From Sanguinoderma infundibulare (Eukaryota > Basidiomycota > Agaricomycetes > Polyporales > Polyporaceae), in NCBI GenBank assembly GCA_032821775.1, contig JAVLRN010000004.1:2356001-2420000 (forward strand): 64,000 bases of DNA. Reading direction: 5' to 3'. Position 1 is the stretch's first letter. The number at the start of each line of letters is the position of its first letter. This document shows, piece by piece, positions 34,762-46,536 of the stretch. A program made the position numbers and the translations under genes. A model generated the notes under the pieces. That model saw nothing but the letters and a program-made list of their open reading frames with translations. It was not told the DNA's origin and ran no database searches.

Positions 34762-37697
34762 TCAGAACTTGCTACGCTTCGCATCGGTATCGGACGCGGC
34801 ACCGTTGGTCTCATCCTCGCGAGCGCGCTTCGGGCGAATGGGCAGAGGAGAGGGTGTGCGCGGGGGAGGGGGAGAGGGCGTGCGCCGAGCGGCCGCATGC
34901 TCCGCCTCTGCCACCTCTGCGGCATCCAATTGCACGAGGCCTGCCTCTGGGACCGCACCCTCGGGCGCGTCCAAGTACTCCAGCTCGTCCTCCGGACTCG
35001 GCTGCGGCGCATCAGCAGCGAGAGTCTCAGAATGACGCGCATCGTCGTGGTCGTCATCGTCGGCGATGGCGATCTCGAAGGCTGCATGCGGGTCCGGCTC
35101 TTCATCAACCTCTACGTTGGGGTCTTCATCATCATCTGGACCGAGAATATCCTCCACTTCCGCCAACTCCGCCTCGTCTGCTGCTGCCGCCGCGGCCGCC
35201 GGCTCCTCATCCTCCCCCTCGGGCTCTGACTCCAGCTCCGGTGTGGCAGGCTCCTGGGGAACGTAACCGTTTGGGGGGCGTTGATCCGGAACTTTGTCAC
35301 TCGGGAACCCCTCGTGCTGGAGAGTCCACCTGAAGAGCTTGAGCACTTGCGAATGGTCCTTCAAGTTCGCTGCCCGTCGCTCCAACTCCTCCCGGGATGC
35401 CCTAGGGGTGGGTTCACTGAGGACGGCAGGTGTGTTGAAAAAGTCGTCGACGACGTCCTCGTCGGCGAGCTTTACCTTCCGAGCACTGGACCGCTGCGGG
35501 TCCTCAGCGAAGTCCTCAGCGGGGTTGTCAAGAGCGTAGAGAGCCTGGAACCACTCGAGCAGCGTGTCGATCAATTTGTTGAAGGGATGAGGCGTACGGC
35601 CCACGCGAGTGTCGTTGGGATCAGCGTTAGGCCAGATGAACCGCAGAGTGCCTTGGGCGTGGTATTCGCGGAGAGATATCTCTCCGTATTGCATGGCTAC
35701 ACGCTTGGCGGATGGGGCCACCTCCCCTCGCAAGGAAAGGGACGATGCGTCGAAGTAGTTGTAAAGGAATTTGGCGACGAGGTCCTTGGGAATATTGTGG
35801 GGAAGGAAACGAACAGAGTAGTAGATGATAACGTGTAGGATGGACTCAAGCTCGTCCGCAGCAACGACGGTTCTCCCCGGGTCGTCCTGAACATGCACCG
35901 ACGAGAACTGCCAGGTCCCCTGAAACGACAATGTCAGAAATTCTTGAAGAGGCACGCGTAGACGAGAATGATACACTTACCGTCCTGCCTGGTTGCCGCG
36001 GGACAGGCTCGACAGTACAGTCTTTCGAGAGTTCCCAGTCGTTGAGAAGACCATGCCATTCCCCATTGTCGTCCATGTACAGCAGGATGTTGCCGCCGCT
36101 GATGTCTCGATGAATGATACCGATAGCCATGGCTTTCTCATGTCCTTGAGATGGAATGCCATGAGGTTTCGAAGGGAAGCATTGCAAGAGTGGGGACGTA
36201 CCTTTGAGACAATCATACAACGCAAACAACAGCTCTCCGCTATCCTTGAAGTGAGACAACGGCTTCCCGACCTCTTTGACCACGAGGCGGTAGTGCTGGT
36301 GGGTCTTCAGCGGACAATCCCTGCCGGGATGCGCCTCCTTCCATACCTCGCGGGTTCGTGTACACTGCTCCGGGATATCGCCGTGGCACACCAATGTCGG
36401 CACGCGCGGAACACGGTTGGCGTTCAACTTCTGCAAAATGAGACCCTCCTTCTGAATGTCCAGAGCTTCTTCACGGGGATCGATCACTACTACGCGCCAA
36501 GCGTCCTTGAGATAGACGAACTTCTCGTCGAGCTTGAGCTTCTGCTTGCCATGCTCCTCGTACTCGATAAGCTCAACCGCAACGTAGCACTTGGTGCCCC
36601 GGCCACGGACACCGGGAGCCTGGAACGATGGCTTGCCGACGAGGAACTGGCGTCGCTGACCGGTTACCTCGTCCGGAACGCAAAGATTCCACCATGGCCA
36701 CCGTGCGTCGAGCGAATCCGTCCAGAGCTTGACAACGTGTTCGTGCCCCTTGGGACGGTTCGGTTCCTTCTCGTTCCGGGTCCTGCGCATCAAGGTGGCA
36801 AGCTTGTCCAATGTCGACGACGGGTTTATGCGCTGGGCACTGGTGTCGTAACCACGGTGCTCGGGGTCGAGCTGCGTATAGCGCCAGAGGAACTCGATGA
36901 GGGGGCTGTCTGTGGAGGTGTAGCTGAACCGCTTCGTGACGCAGAGCCCAGAGCGATCGAGGCGGAGGAGGCGAGCGTAGGGGCCGACAAAGATGATCAT
37001 GAAGACGAAGGCGCGAAGTTGATAGCGGACGACGAGCTCAAGATAGGACAGGACCTGACCGTACGCGTCCCTGCGTTTCTTGCTCTGTGCCATACCATAC
37101 GGATCACTGTCGTCAAAAGGGTCTACGTCGAGAGGCTTGCACTCCCAGGGTAGGTCTATCCAAGACCAGCGGACGCGTCTGAAGTCCTTCGCATCCTGAG
37201 GTGTCTTCGGGTTCAACGCCTCTTTCTCGGGCGCGTGGTGGCTTGGATACATGCCACAGTCGACAGCTCGTTTGGAGTCAGTGGTGTTGTCGGCCTTGTA
37301 GGGTGTCGCGACAAACTTGAACTTTGAACTGGAGCTGGGAAACGCTTTTTGAAGAAGCTTGGGCTAATTACTATCGTTAGAAGGCATCGAAAGGTGAGAC
37401 CATGATACAACTTACGAAGGTAGCATACATCTCGCGCTCCGTCAGGTTCTTCGGAGTCTTGGTGCGTACGAAGGGGTTGTCGGGCTTGCTGGTGAGCGAA
37501 TCTCCGGTTGGTAATGGGACGAAACGTCCGAGGAACTCCGACGGTTCAAGAATTGAACCCATGTTCTGCATGTCGCGTCGTAGTAGGCGGTGATCGTCTT
37601 GACGAGTAGGCTGGGCGGTAGCCAACGCTGATTTCGCGGCGAGACTAGCTTTGAGAGGAGAGTCAGATCCCACAGCACGAGAGCCGAATCTACTCAT
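34762..37697 (-). CDS. FunK1 family protein kinase
   Basis: Four exons (37697-37416, 37363-36202, 36144-35981, 35919-34762) give 921 residues. The FunK1 domain runs from about residue 150 to 660: FVFMIIFVGPYARLLRLDRSG, LVGKPSFQAPGVRGRGTKCY, a RLVVKEVGKPL hinge, IIHRDISGGNIL as catalytic loop (Asp and Asn present), LLNDWELSK in place of DFG, and GTWQFSSVHV after the activation loop. These fungus-specific kinases are expanded in mushrooms and linked by expression to multicellular development. The C-terminus is very acidic and ends with two basic patches (PIRPKRARED and KRSKF) that could be nuclear signals. A TATAAAAG box lies about 95 bp before the start. Intron phases are consistent throughout. 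Confidence 0.93.
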
Positions 37698-37786
37698 GAT
37701 GACGAAGGGGAGTGACAAGACGAGTGGGGATGTGGTGGTTGGGAATTGGGAGTGGGAGTTGGGAAGAACGAAACATACCTGGGATG

Positions 37787-37794
37787 CTTTTATA
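37787..37794 (-). promoter_or_regulatory. TATA box of the FunK1 gene
   Basis: TATAAAAG on the minus strand about 90-97 bp before the start codon at 37697. Confidence 0.6.
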
Positions 37795-38389
37795 GGCTAC
37801 GTCGGGTGTTTAGAGCCAGCGTTTCCAAGAGAGCTTTTGGAAAGAGTGCACAATGCGGTGCAAAGAACTTCAAACTCAGCACTGGGAGGACAATGGAAGA
37901 CCGAGGGGCCGTCGTGGCTTGGTCGTGGCGGTTGAGAATCAAGTTGGATTAGCCTAGCGCCCGCAGTGCGGCGCCTTGTGATCGCGGCACACGTCACATT
38001 TCTGTGTCACACTTTCTGACATCATTGCTCGTTCGCTTGCCACTGCATCAGCTTGTGACATCTCACTCTCCAGGCATTATCGTGCCCTCAAATTAACACG
38101 ATTTCATTGCATTTCTGCCGAATTTGAGATGTGTGCAATGGGGAGCTCACCCAAACCTGGCAGGAGTTTCAGTGGTAATGACAACGGGTGGCAGTGCTCG
38201 AAGGACGCTCAGCGCCACGAAGTTTGGCCTCGGCAAATCCGTTCGATCACTGGCAGCGATGGCCCGTGCCTGGTCGGCCCACTCCGTCTTTCCAGACAAA
38301 AATTCATTGCTCGTTTCCGCTTTCAAAATTTCCGCAGTCCCAATCAATCCATGGCCCAAACGTCGTGGCGTTAAAGAAGTCGTATGGCC

Positions 38390-38640
38390 TGGGGCCGATG
38401 ACTGGGCCCGAGGCACTGCCAACCTGGCCCGGCATCAAATGCAAATTTGACTCGAACCCCTTTGACAAGGCTGACTACGATCACGGCGAATTGGTGGATG
38501 GAAACGAGGAAGCTCTTCGGCGAGCTCTCTCGAGCGCTAAGCTCGAGTTCGAGGACCAACAATACGAGTTCGTCCTCATGATCCTCTTTCTCTGCCACCA
38601 TTCAGTCCGCGACCTTCGCTTTGATAGAGTATGTTCCATT
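38390..38640 (+). pseudogene. FunK1 N-terminal relic
   Basis: The plus-strand frame reads SNPFDKADYDHGELVDGN...FEDQQYEFVLMILFLCHHSVRDLRFDR. It aligns by eye with the FunK1 gene just upstream on the other strand (DPFDDSDPYG...RYQLRAFVFMIIFVGPYARLLRLDR), with the same spacing between the PFD start and the RxDR end. The similarity stops abruptly after this point, and no kinase core follows before the next gene. It is therefore a truncated FunK1 copy or a shuffled exon. The divergence suggests it is not a very recent duplicate of the adjacent gene. Confidence 0.5.
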
Positions 38641-38822
38641 AAGATCACTGGAGCTGCTGTTCGGATGGCCTGTGCAAATCCACGGTGTTGCCATCGAGAT
38701 AGTCCCGACCGAGGGCTCTGGTGTAAATACATTTGCGGTCCGGCCGGTGCAGTCCGGCCGCTGCCATGCATCTAGTATGGGGAACAGTGTCTATGTTTCA
38801 ACTCCTGCGAAGTGTGTCGATC

Positions 38823-40105
38823 CTAAATCATGTAGATATACACGTCAGGCATTGAAATCTTCTTTTGCTTGTGACCCGTGCCTTGCGAAGGAGTAGGTTA
38901 AATATCACTGAAGCTAGGCTGCGAACGGGAGAGCACTCACCGCTGCCTCCGCGAGGCTTCGTCGAAGGGCCAGGCTCAGGCTCCACTTCCCGCCAGATAG
39001 ACCTGTACCATCCCGGGCGGCCCGTGGCGGGGTCGACGCCCCCAGTGAGAACAGCGCCGCCCTGCGACTGGTTGGGGAGCAAGAAGCCTAGGTGCCGATA
39101 CAGGCTCTCCGTGGAAGCGTCTGCCACGTTGACCCTGATCTGGTCCTTCACGCCCTCCAGCGGAGGACCCGGGGGGCCCGACAGCATCGTGTCCGCCGCC
39201 GCCGCCAGTCCTAGGTAATACCGCGAGATGGCGCGAACCACCGCCTCCGCAACGCCCCGCTGGCGGTGCTCCGGGGAGACGTACACGGACTGGATGGTGA
39301 TGGTCCGCGGTGTGACGCGTCCGAGCTCCGCGAAGGCAGAGAGCACGCCGTCTGTGCGGCATACCCAGATCAGGCGGGTCGGGATGTCCGCCTGGAGCCG
39401 CGCCAGGGCGTTGACGGGCGTAAGCTGTTGCGCCGAGCCAGAGTGGGTGGCAAAGAGGGCGGTGTAGAACGGGATCAACGACTCGACGTCGGCGATGGAA
39501 GCGCGGTGGATGCGGTGTCGGACTGCGGACCGCACGGATTGCGGAGGTGGACCGCTGGAGACTGTGTCCCGGGTCATGTACGTGACGAAGATGGCGGGCG
39601 GATTGGGAGCAAGGCGGAGGCGGAGGCCCCGGGCGCGCTGAGTGGCCACCCATGTGGCGAGGAAGGCGTCCACGGGTCCTTCGACACCAAGGACCCTCAT
39701 GGGATGTATGATTGCAGGGTCGCCAAACGGAAGACTGAGTACGGAGTTGACGAGGTGCGTGACGGCGAGGGTGAGGACGTCTGGGGTGAGGAAGTCTTCC
39801 GCACGTCGGGGCACGGATAAGACCCACGGGAAGCCTTCCTTGACCCCGTATACGAGAGTGATCCTAATGGGGGAAGCCTCATCGTCAGTTTGAAACGTAC
39901 GCAAGAATATAGTCCGAAGCACTTACAAAAGTGTCTCCCCACGGCAGACCGCCAGGTAGAAGACCCTGGTAGGATCCGTAGGAGCATGTCTGTAGTCCGA
40001 AATGCTCAGTGCACCAGAGTTCTTCATCAAGTAGTCGTCGGCTTGTTTAGTGACCTCGAGGAACGTCCTAGCATTATCGAACCGAATAAAACGGAGGTCC
40101 GCCAT
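38823..40105 (-). CDS. GNAT-family N-acetyltransferase-like protein
   Basis: Three exons (40105-39927, 39863-38941, 38881-38823) sum to 386 residues. The first 200 residues carry no recognisable catalytic motif (start MADLRFIRFDNARTFLEV). The second half holds the GNAT core: IHRASIADVESLIPFYTALF as first helix, RLIWVCRTDGVLSAFAELGRV, then QSVYVSPEHRQRGVAEAVV with the R-Q-R-G-V-A acetyl-CoA loop, and STESLYRHLGFLL as the last motif. It should transfer an acyl group from acetyl-CoA; the acceptor is unknown. The layout resembles two-domain fungal GNAT proteins of unknown role. The last exon is 59 bp. The strong plus-strand open frames across it are shadows of GC-rich codons. Confidence 0.82.
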
Positions 40106-41766
40106 CTTGTGAGATTGAACTTCCTGCTGGACGTCGTACTGTAGTTACCGCGGCCGCGGCTCGGGTTTGTTTGTGGAATGCCATGGATGCGTGCGGTTGG
40201 GTATAAGTATGCTCTTCGACTCATCACTGATGCGGAGAGCAAACCCGCCGTGAACATCGCATACGTTCTTTGCATATCCCCGGAACTGTGTCGCCTCGCC
40301 AGGTGGTAGCGGGCGGATCACAATTCACGGCGTGCGGATGCGCTGCGTAGACAGCACTGCGACGCGGTCGACACCACAAGAACGTCGAACATGTCAACTC
40401 CTGAACCAATAAGGAAAGAATTAGAGTAAACCAAGTCTCAACGACGACAACAACATACGCGTTCCACTGGCAGCTGTGCGGTTGGGCGGTGACTGGTGAC
40501 TACCCGGGAAAGTCAGCTAACGGAGGGAGGCCCGGAAGAAGGTACGGACATACCCGCTGCGGGAAGGGGATGGATGCGCAGCTCGGAGCACTCCCGTGGT
40601 GGTGAACTGAGACGAGCTCGAGTTTCACGCTGAACCTCCGCGGCGAGTGCAGTTGGCGCGCCTGAATGTGTTCTAACGACGAAGACACCCAGATGGCCTG
40701 CTGCAAGCCGTATCGCGAACGGGCCGTGTTGTCACAACCAATGTACAAAACTACCGTGAGTTTCGCCGAAACCAGTACCTCGCTACCAGATATGCATGGT
40801 CGCGTGGCAGTTGTGGGTGTCGATGAGTTGTAGCCCATATCCAAAGATGACGCCATCGCTCCGATCCACTGGGAGGGCTCGGTCCGCCGCCTGCGCATGG
40901 ATCTGCGAGAATGAGTGTGTGCGTGTGAAGCCAGCTTTAGAATGGTGTGAGATGTCAAACGCAATGATCATCGCTCGGCCCTAGGGCCGAACTGACATGA
41001 CGACTCGGGACTTCGAGCTGAGTAGATGAAGCTTGAGGTGCGCCTTGACCATCTCGCGACCGGAAGTGTGTACACAGAATGGTCGGACCGAGGGACGCAG
41101 TAGGAGGATATGTGAGGAAGGCCGTTGGGCTGCGGTTTGAAGGATGTCGGCACCGCTTTGGACACTGCTTTTTGAGTTTGAAGTCGGGACCGCCGCCACA
41201 CCGAGATCGCGCGGTGATGGCGGTGCCGCCGACATTGCCGGGCTTTACAGAAACAGAATTTTCAACGTTTGCCTCCAAGTCGCTGCCCTCATTGTACCCT
41301 TACGACCGAGCTCCGTTTAGTGTTTGTGCGCCAGGCACAGACAGACGTGATTAAAGAGCGTTGGTGTTAGATGATTTTGCTCATATATTCGTTCCCTGTC
41401 AGCCCGCCGTCCTTACTGACGTGAGCATCTGCTCGTACTCCATGAAGAGCTGGAGCGTTTGTAATCTCGAAGTACTTCTAGCAAGCCATGTATATGGCCT
41501 TACATCCGCCTAGTAGGGGCACAATCGACCCATGCACTCCCGCTCAATACCGTTGTCGGCTGTCAGAAGTGAGGCCGCATGTAGGCAATACGTAACAAGC
41601 ACCTCTTGCTTATGGGCTTCGCGGCACGACGAGCCGGTTGCTCTAACATGTTCTGACGTTTCAGCAGCAGGAGAATGCATTAGCAAGAAAGTATTGTACA
41701 GCGGAATGTGCTTATTGTAGCTCGTCGTCATCGCCACAAGCCGAGACCCAGGACAAACTTGATGCA
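40106..41766. other. intergenic, no gene recognised
   Basis: A 1.7 kb stretch with open frames on both strands but no motif, no splice continuity and no TATA linked to a start. A tandem 20-bp duplication sits at its right edge. Confidence 0.4.
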
Positions 41767-41806
41767 TCAATGGGGAGCAACTACCGTCAATGGGGAGCAA
41801 CTACCG
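41767..41806. repeat. 20-bp tandem duplication
   Basis: The unit TCAATGGGGAGCAACTACCG occurs twice head to tail without a mismatch, just beyond the stop codon of the BAP31-like gene (in its 3' region). It looks like a recent slippage event. Confidence 0.9.
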
Positions 41807-41821
41807 CAGGAAGAAGTAACA

Positions 41822-42656
41822 TCAGTCCTTGCGCTTGTCGGAGACGTTGCCCGTCACGGCGTTCAACTCGGTAGCAAGGCGGTCGTATTCTTTGGCGTTC
41901 TGCTCGGCCTGCTTCTTCACGATATCTGATGCGCGCAAATCAGAAAGGGTATGGTAGAAGCGGGTTCGCGGAACGACGTTGCGGACCGTAATCAGCTGCC
42001 TTCTTTTCTGCCACAGCGAGCTTTGCCTTGAGTTCCTCGATCTGCTTGATTTGATCTCCACCAGCGGATGCGGTCCGCTTCAACTTGGCGTACTCCTCCT
42101 GAATCTGGATGAGCTCGAGAACGATGCTGAAGGTCCGGGTAAGAACGAGGGAGAGGAAAAGGCAGAAACCGGTCAAATATGTATTGCGCTGCGCACTATA
42201 TGGGGGCGATCAATGGCAGTTGACCAGAAAGTGAACGGACGCTACATACTAGAACTTGCGCGCGGCCAGGTTGGACTCTGTCCGGATATCCCCTTGGCCG
42301 GTCTTCACGAGATCAGACTCGGCAGTCACTCGCCACATCCTTTGGACTGCGTCCACGAATAGAATCGCTATAAATCTGCAGCGGCGGATATGAAGCGCGG
42401 GGTGGCATAAGTGAGGACAGGGGACACACATGAATGCTATTTTCACGCCATAGGCGAGCTTGGCGACGTAGGGGCTTTCTGAGAGGAAGTGGAACATCCT
42501 CTTGCGGACAGCGCGTGGCAGTGGGACGACCAGGAGGACGAAAGTGGCCATCTCGGCGGCAAGGAGGAGGAAGGTGAGGGTATAGCTGACAATCGCGGCG
42601 CCACTGAGCTCGACCTGGACCTCAGAGCATCGAATAAGTACGCACTATACAGTCAT
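41822..42656 (-). CDS. BAP31/Yet-type ER membrane protein
   Basis: Five exons (42656-42646, 42585-42430, 42375-42250, 42195-41987, 41925-41822) total 201 residues. It begins MTVYYTLTFLLLAAEM, the classic BAP31 start, followed by the first membrane helix, PLPRAVRKRMFHFLSES, a second membrane helix, ILFVDAVQRMWRVTAE, and a third helix around TGFCLFLSLVLTRTF. The C-terminal third is a cytosolic coiled coil. The last residues, KRKD, resemble a dilysine-type ER retrieval signal. BAP31 proteins escort membrane cargo and take part in ER quality control. Exon 1 is only 11 bp and its donor GTGCGT is inferred from the need to make the conserved N-terminus. It diverges from the USP14 gene. Confidence 0.92.
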
Positions 42657-42990
42657 CTTGGATACAAATACTGGGTCAGAGGACGGGCACCGGGGAGATG
42701 GTCGTCTGCAGGATGGATGGCGGGTGTATTTGAAGGGGTGCAGAGCAAGTGTAGCGCATGAACACGGCGCCGCAGTCCCGGCACGCACATCGGACACGTC
42801 GTCGGCCACGACGTCATGCCTCGGCCGGTCCGAATACGCATCAGGCAGGTTGCGGGCGTTCCCCGGCACAGATTTGTCATCTGAGATCTGCGCGTCGTCT
42901 GTGCATGCGTACGCGTAGACTGCAAAGGCCACAAAACGTCTCTTGCTCTCCTCCACCCTCCTTGTACTTGTACGACGACCAAGCGACACA
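42657..42990. promoter_or_regulatory. shared divergent promoter, BAP31 / USP14
   Basis: 334 bp separate the two start codons. No clear TATA box in either direction, as is usual for housekeeping genes. Confidence 0.5.
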
Positions 42991-45473
42991 ATGGCTCCCA
43001 TCTCTGTCAAAATCAAACACGCTGGAAAGGTTCACGATGTCCAACTCGACCCCGATCAGCCTCCGACTTTGTTTAAGGATGCGGTCTACCAATTAACGGG
43101 CGTGCCACCAGACCGGATGAAGGTCATGATCAAGGGTGGGATTCTCAAAGTACGTTGCTCGTCTCTCTTTCTAGAGTGCTGGGCCTTATACACTGTCTTT
43201 GTATGCGCACGTAGGACGATACCGATTGGCGGAAAGTGAGCCCCAAGGCTGTATGTATCCCGTCTGAACGCTGTACTATGGCCATATTGCTCAAACGTTG
43301 CGGAATCGACAGGGTCAAACATTCATGGTCATCGGCGCCGCAGGAGACCTTCCAAAGCCCCCTTCAACTCCTATTCAATTCTTGGAAGGTGCGTCTCCAT
43401 TTGCATAAAGCGGAATAAGATGCGCAAAGTTCACGTGCGACGATCCAGACATGGACGATTCTTCCCTGGCGCAGGCAGTAAGTCTGGCCCTTTTGTCATA
43501 TACTTCCCTAGTCCTAACGTGCTGTCGTTTAGCTATCTTTGCCCGTCGGACTCGTGAATCTCGGCAATACATGTTACATGAACGCCACCCTTCAGGCCAT
43601 GCGTGCCATTCCGGAATTGCAAACCGCTCTCCAAAAGTACTCCCCCTTTCGTTTTATCGGGTTCGTTTACCAAGCTCTGTTACTTTTTTTTTCTGCAGAT
43701 CTGCGCCCCCAGGCTTGCCCTTGGCGCTCCGCAGCCTCTACTCAAACATGGCAAACACGACGGATAGCGTCACTCCCACCACTTTCCTATCCACGCTCCG
43801 TCAAGTTGTCCCACAGTTTGCCGAACGCGTTCCATCATCAGCGTCGCCTCACAAGATACTCATGGGTGGTGGTTACGCTCAGCAAGGTATGCACTTTCAT
43901 GGGTGCACCCTATCGCACCGTGTTGTTCTAACGTGCTAATACCTGGATAGATGCGGAAGAATGTTGGGTGCAGCTGACGAACTCACTCAAGGATGTTCAG
44001 GGTCTTTCCGGTCCATCTTCTGAGAGTTCTGCCGCCACCGGCAAGTTCGTAGAGCAGTACATGACTGGGGAGCTGCAGCAAACGTGTGTAGTTCTTCATC
44101 AATTGACAATGCGCCGAGCTAAGATGTCTCCCCCAGATTGAAGCTGAAGGAGTCCGAAGCATCAGAAGAACCCGAGTCCGTTTCTTTCGAGAAGGTGCTT
44201 AAGATTTCGTGCAACATCTCCAACGCTGTCAATTACCTGCAGCAGGGCATCATGGAGGTTCGTCAACTTCGAGAAATTCCGCCATCATCCGTTCCTTATC
44301 ACATCAACAGGCACTTAACGGTGAGATCGAGAAGCAATCTCCCACGTTGAGCCGTGAAGCGGTCTATACCTCAACGCAACGCCTTTCTCGCCTTCCGTCG
44401 TACCTCACCGTGCACATGGTGCGTTTCGCGTGGAAGCGCGACATCTCAAAGAAGGCGAAAATCATGGTACGCCCCATGTTCGCTTTATCCCCGCTCGCGC
44501 TGACTATATGCGCTGAATATCCACTCAACGGTGGACAACGGAATAGCGGAGGGTGAAGTTCCCCACTGAATATGACGCGCTCGACATCGCGACGCCCGAG
44601 CTCAAGGAGAAGCTTCTGCCCATCAGCAGGAAGCTCAAGGAATTTGAAAAGGAGCGCGCTGAGCGCCGCAAGGTCCGCAAGCGTACCAAGGCCGGCCAAC
44701 CGGCGAAGGACAAGGAGGGCGACGTCCAGATGGGGGACGCGTCTGCATCGTCGTCGTCTGCCCCTACTTCGTCTGCTGCTACTCCTGCGCCGGAGGGAGA
44801 GAGCGAGGGCGAGAAAGGGAAGGCGGTCGCAGGCGCGGATCTCGAGGATGAGAGCGTCTATAGGGAGAGGGAAGGCAAGGAGCTGGACACGCTTGTGCAC
44901 CCGGACTTGAAGAGGGACGTGGGCGCGAGCGTGACTGGGCAGTACGAGCTTGTCGGTGCGTACCTTCCTTCCACTGTCATGCTTTGTTCCCATCATGCCG
45001 CCGCTGGCCTGTTCTGTTCTGTATGTCGTCTCGACGGGCATCGGACAGTTTGCGTTGCATCTGCTGTCTCGACCGGCATTGGGATCAGTTGGTTTGTTGC
45101 ACCGTGTCGTGCCAGAGAGTCCATCTCGCACTCGCCGTAGCGCCCTGATGATCATCTTCAATCCCGCCCAGCCCTCTGTTTGGTATGCCACGTTCCAGAT
45201 GCTAATTCGTCCATGTCGGCAGCGATCGTGACGCACAAGGGTGCGGAGGCCGACGCCGGGCACTACATCGGTTTCGTCAAGAAGAGCGCACTGCACAGCT
45301 CGTCTGGCGCATCCGGAGGAGGCCCTGCGCTCGATGAGGACGATGAGGACTGGTACAAGTTCGACGACGACAAGGTCTCGATCTTCCCGGCCGAGAAGAT
45401 CGAGTCGCTCTCGGGCGGCGGGCAGGACGCGTCGGCGTACGTGCTGCTCTACAGGACCCGGCCTTTGGTGTAG
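42991..45473 (+). CDS. UBP6: proteasome-associated deubiquitinase USP14/Ubp6
   Basis: Eleven exons (42991-43149, 43215-43250, 43313-43388, 43449-43477, 43533-43636, 43699-43886, 43951-44083, 44137-44257, 44311-44466, 44547-44955, 45223-45473) give 553 residues. An N-terminal ubiquitin-like domain (residues 1-80; KDAVYQLTGVPPDRMKVMIKGG) docks on the proteasome. The catalytic Cys is in GLVNLGNTCYMNATLQ, followed by QQDAEECW and, near the C-terminus, the His box GAEADAGHYIGFV and WYKFDDDKVS. All catalytic residues are present. It trims ubiquitin chains from substrates on the 19S particle. An acidic, Ser/Ala-rich insert at about residues 385-440 is larger than in yeast. The last intron (267 bp) is long for this genome. 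Confidence 0.95.
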
Positions 45474-46380
45474 ACGCCGAGAAGCTGGGAGGTATGGTAG
45501 GAGGATGGGTGCTGCGCCTGCTGGATTCGAAAGAATGAAACTAGAGCTGTTGGATGGGTTGTACGGTATCTCGTGGTCTTGTTGATGAAGAAGTTGTACA
45601 ACCGTCGCCATATGGGCGTGTCAGTGCGCGATTCGTGACGCGAATCCGCGGCGGAGGAGCCTCCAACAGCGGGTAAGCACAAGGAGTCAGTCCTTACGCA
45701 CTGGCTGCCGTTGTCCATGCCGGCCCAGGTGAGCTTTGCGACTGCATCGCGCGCTGTGGTCTGAGCTGATACATGTTGATTGATTCCCATTGTTCGTGCG
45801 CAGCCCCGCCATGTTGACATCTGCTTGCTCGTTGCAGGATATCGCTCGTCGTTGCGCTGTGCCCGTATCATGTCCGGGTTCATCAAATTCGCGCGCTCGT
45901 GTCGTGGCGAATTTGATGTACTGTGCACCATCTATTACCGCGCGGTCGTTGTGGCAAACTGATATCTACAGGTAGTTGGAGCGTCGGGATAGCACTTGGT
46001 TTGTTCAACGCACATCAGCATGTGGACGACGGTGAGTTATCTCCGACTCTGTTTGCCGGTGTGCGAGTCTCATCCGCCTCAATCCAGTTTCGATGAGCAG
46101 CGTGCGTACAGGCAGCCGCCGCTCATCATCAACCTATTTCTATGTCGCGCGACGATACCGTTCCATGGCAGTGGAACGAACATTCCGGGGTGATGGATCC
46201 CGTACGGCGCCCGACCTCGACCTCCGCCTTTCTTTCTCGAACGCGCGCGCACATCTGCAATCCAAGTCGGACCGCTGGTCATGAAACACATCACAAGATG
46301 AGAGCGATGACCCTCGAATACCATCCTCACAGCAAACGCGCGGTGGAGTCCTTCCAGTGGTTGTCGAGGCGCATTCCAAG
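45474..46380. other. intergenic
   Basis: Contains the 3' region of USP14 and the upstream region of the GH18 gene. Frames here lack support. Confidence 0.45.
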
Positions 46381-46382
46381 AG

Positions 46383-46388
46383 TATAAA
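46383..46388 (+). promoter_or_regulatory. TATA box of GH18 copy 1
   Basis: TATAAA, about 150 bp before the start codon at 46537, followed by a pyrimidine-rich leader typical of highly expressed fungal genes. Confidence 0.6.
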
Positions 46389-46536
46389 GAGATGGACGAG
46401 GAGCAGCAAGGAGGTTCCTCACCCCGCTAACGATCTTTCGTTTCCGCTTTCCTGCTCTTTTCTCTTTCACGACTATTCGTTCTACTTCTTCTCCCCTCCG
46501 GCAGGGTTTTCCTTTTCATTCATTCACTCTTTGAAT

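Noticed and set aside
35993..37153. Plus-strand frame of 386 codons
   Set aside because: It lies antisense to the FunK1 kinase exon, which has clear catalytic motifs and splice sites; the plus frame has no motif.
38976..39827. Second minus-strand frame of 283 codons, His/Pro/Gly-rich
   Set aside because: Out-of-frame shadow of the GNAT gene exon 2.
44364..45611. Minus-strand frame of 415 codons
   Set aside because: Antisense to the last exons and a long intron of USP14/Ubp6; no family resemblance.
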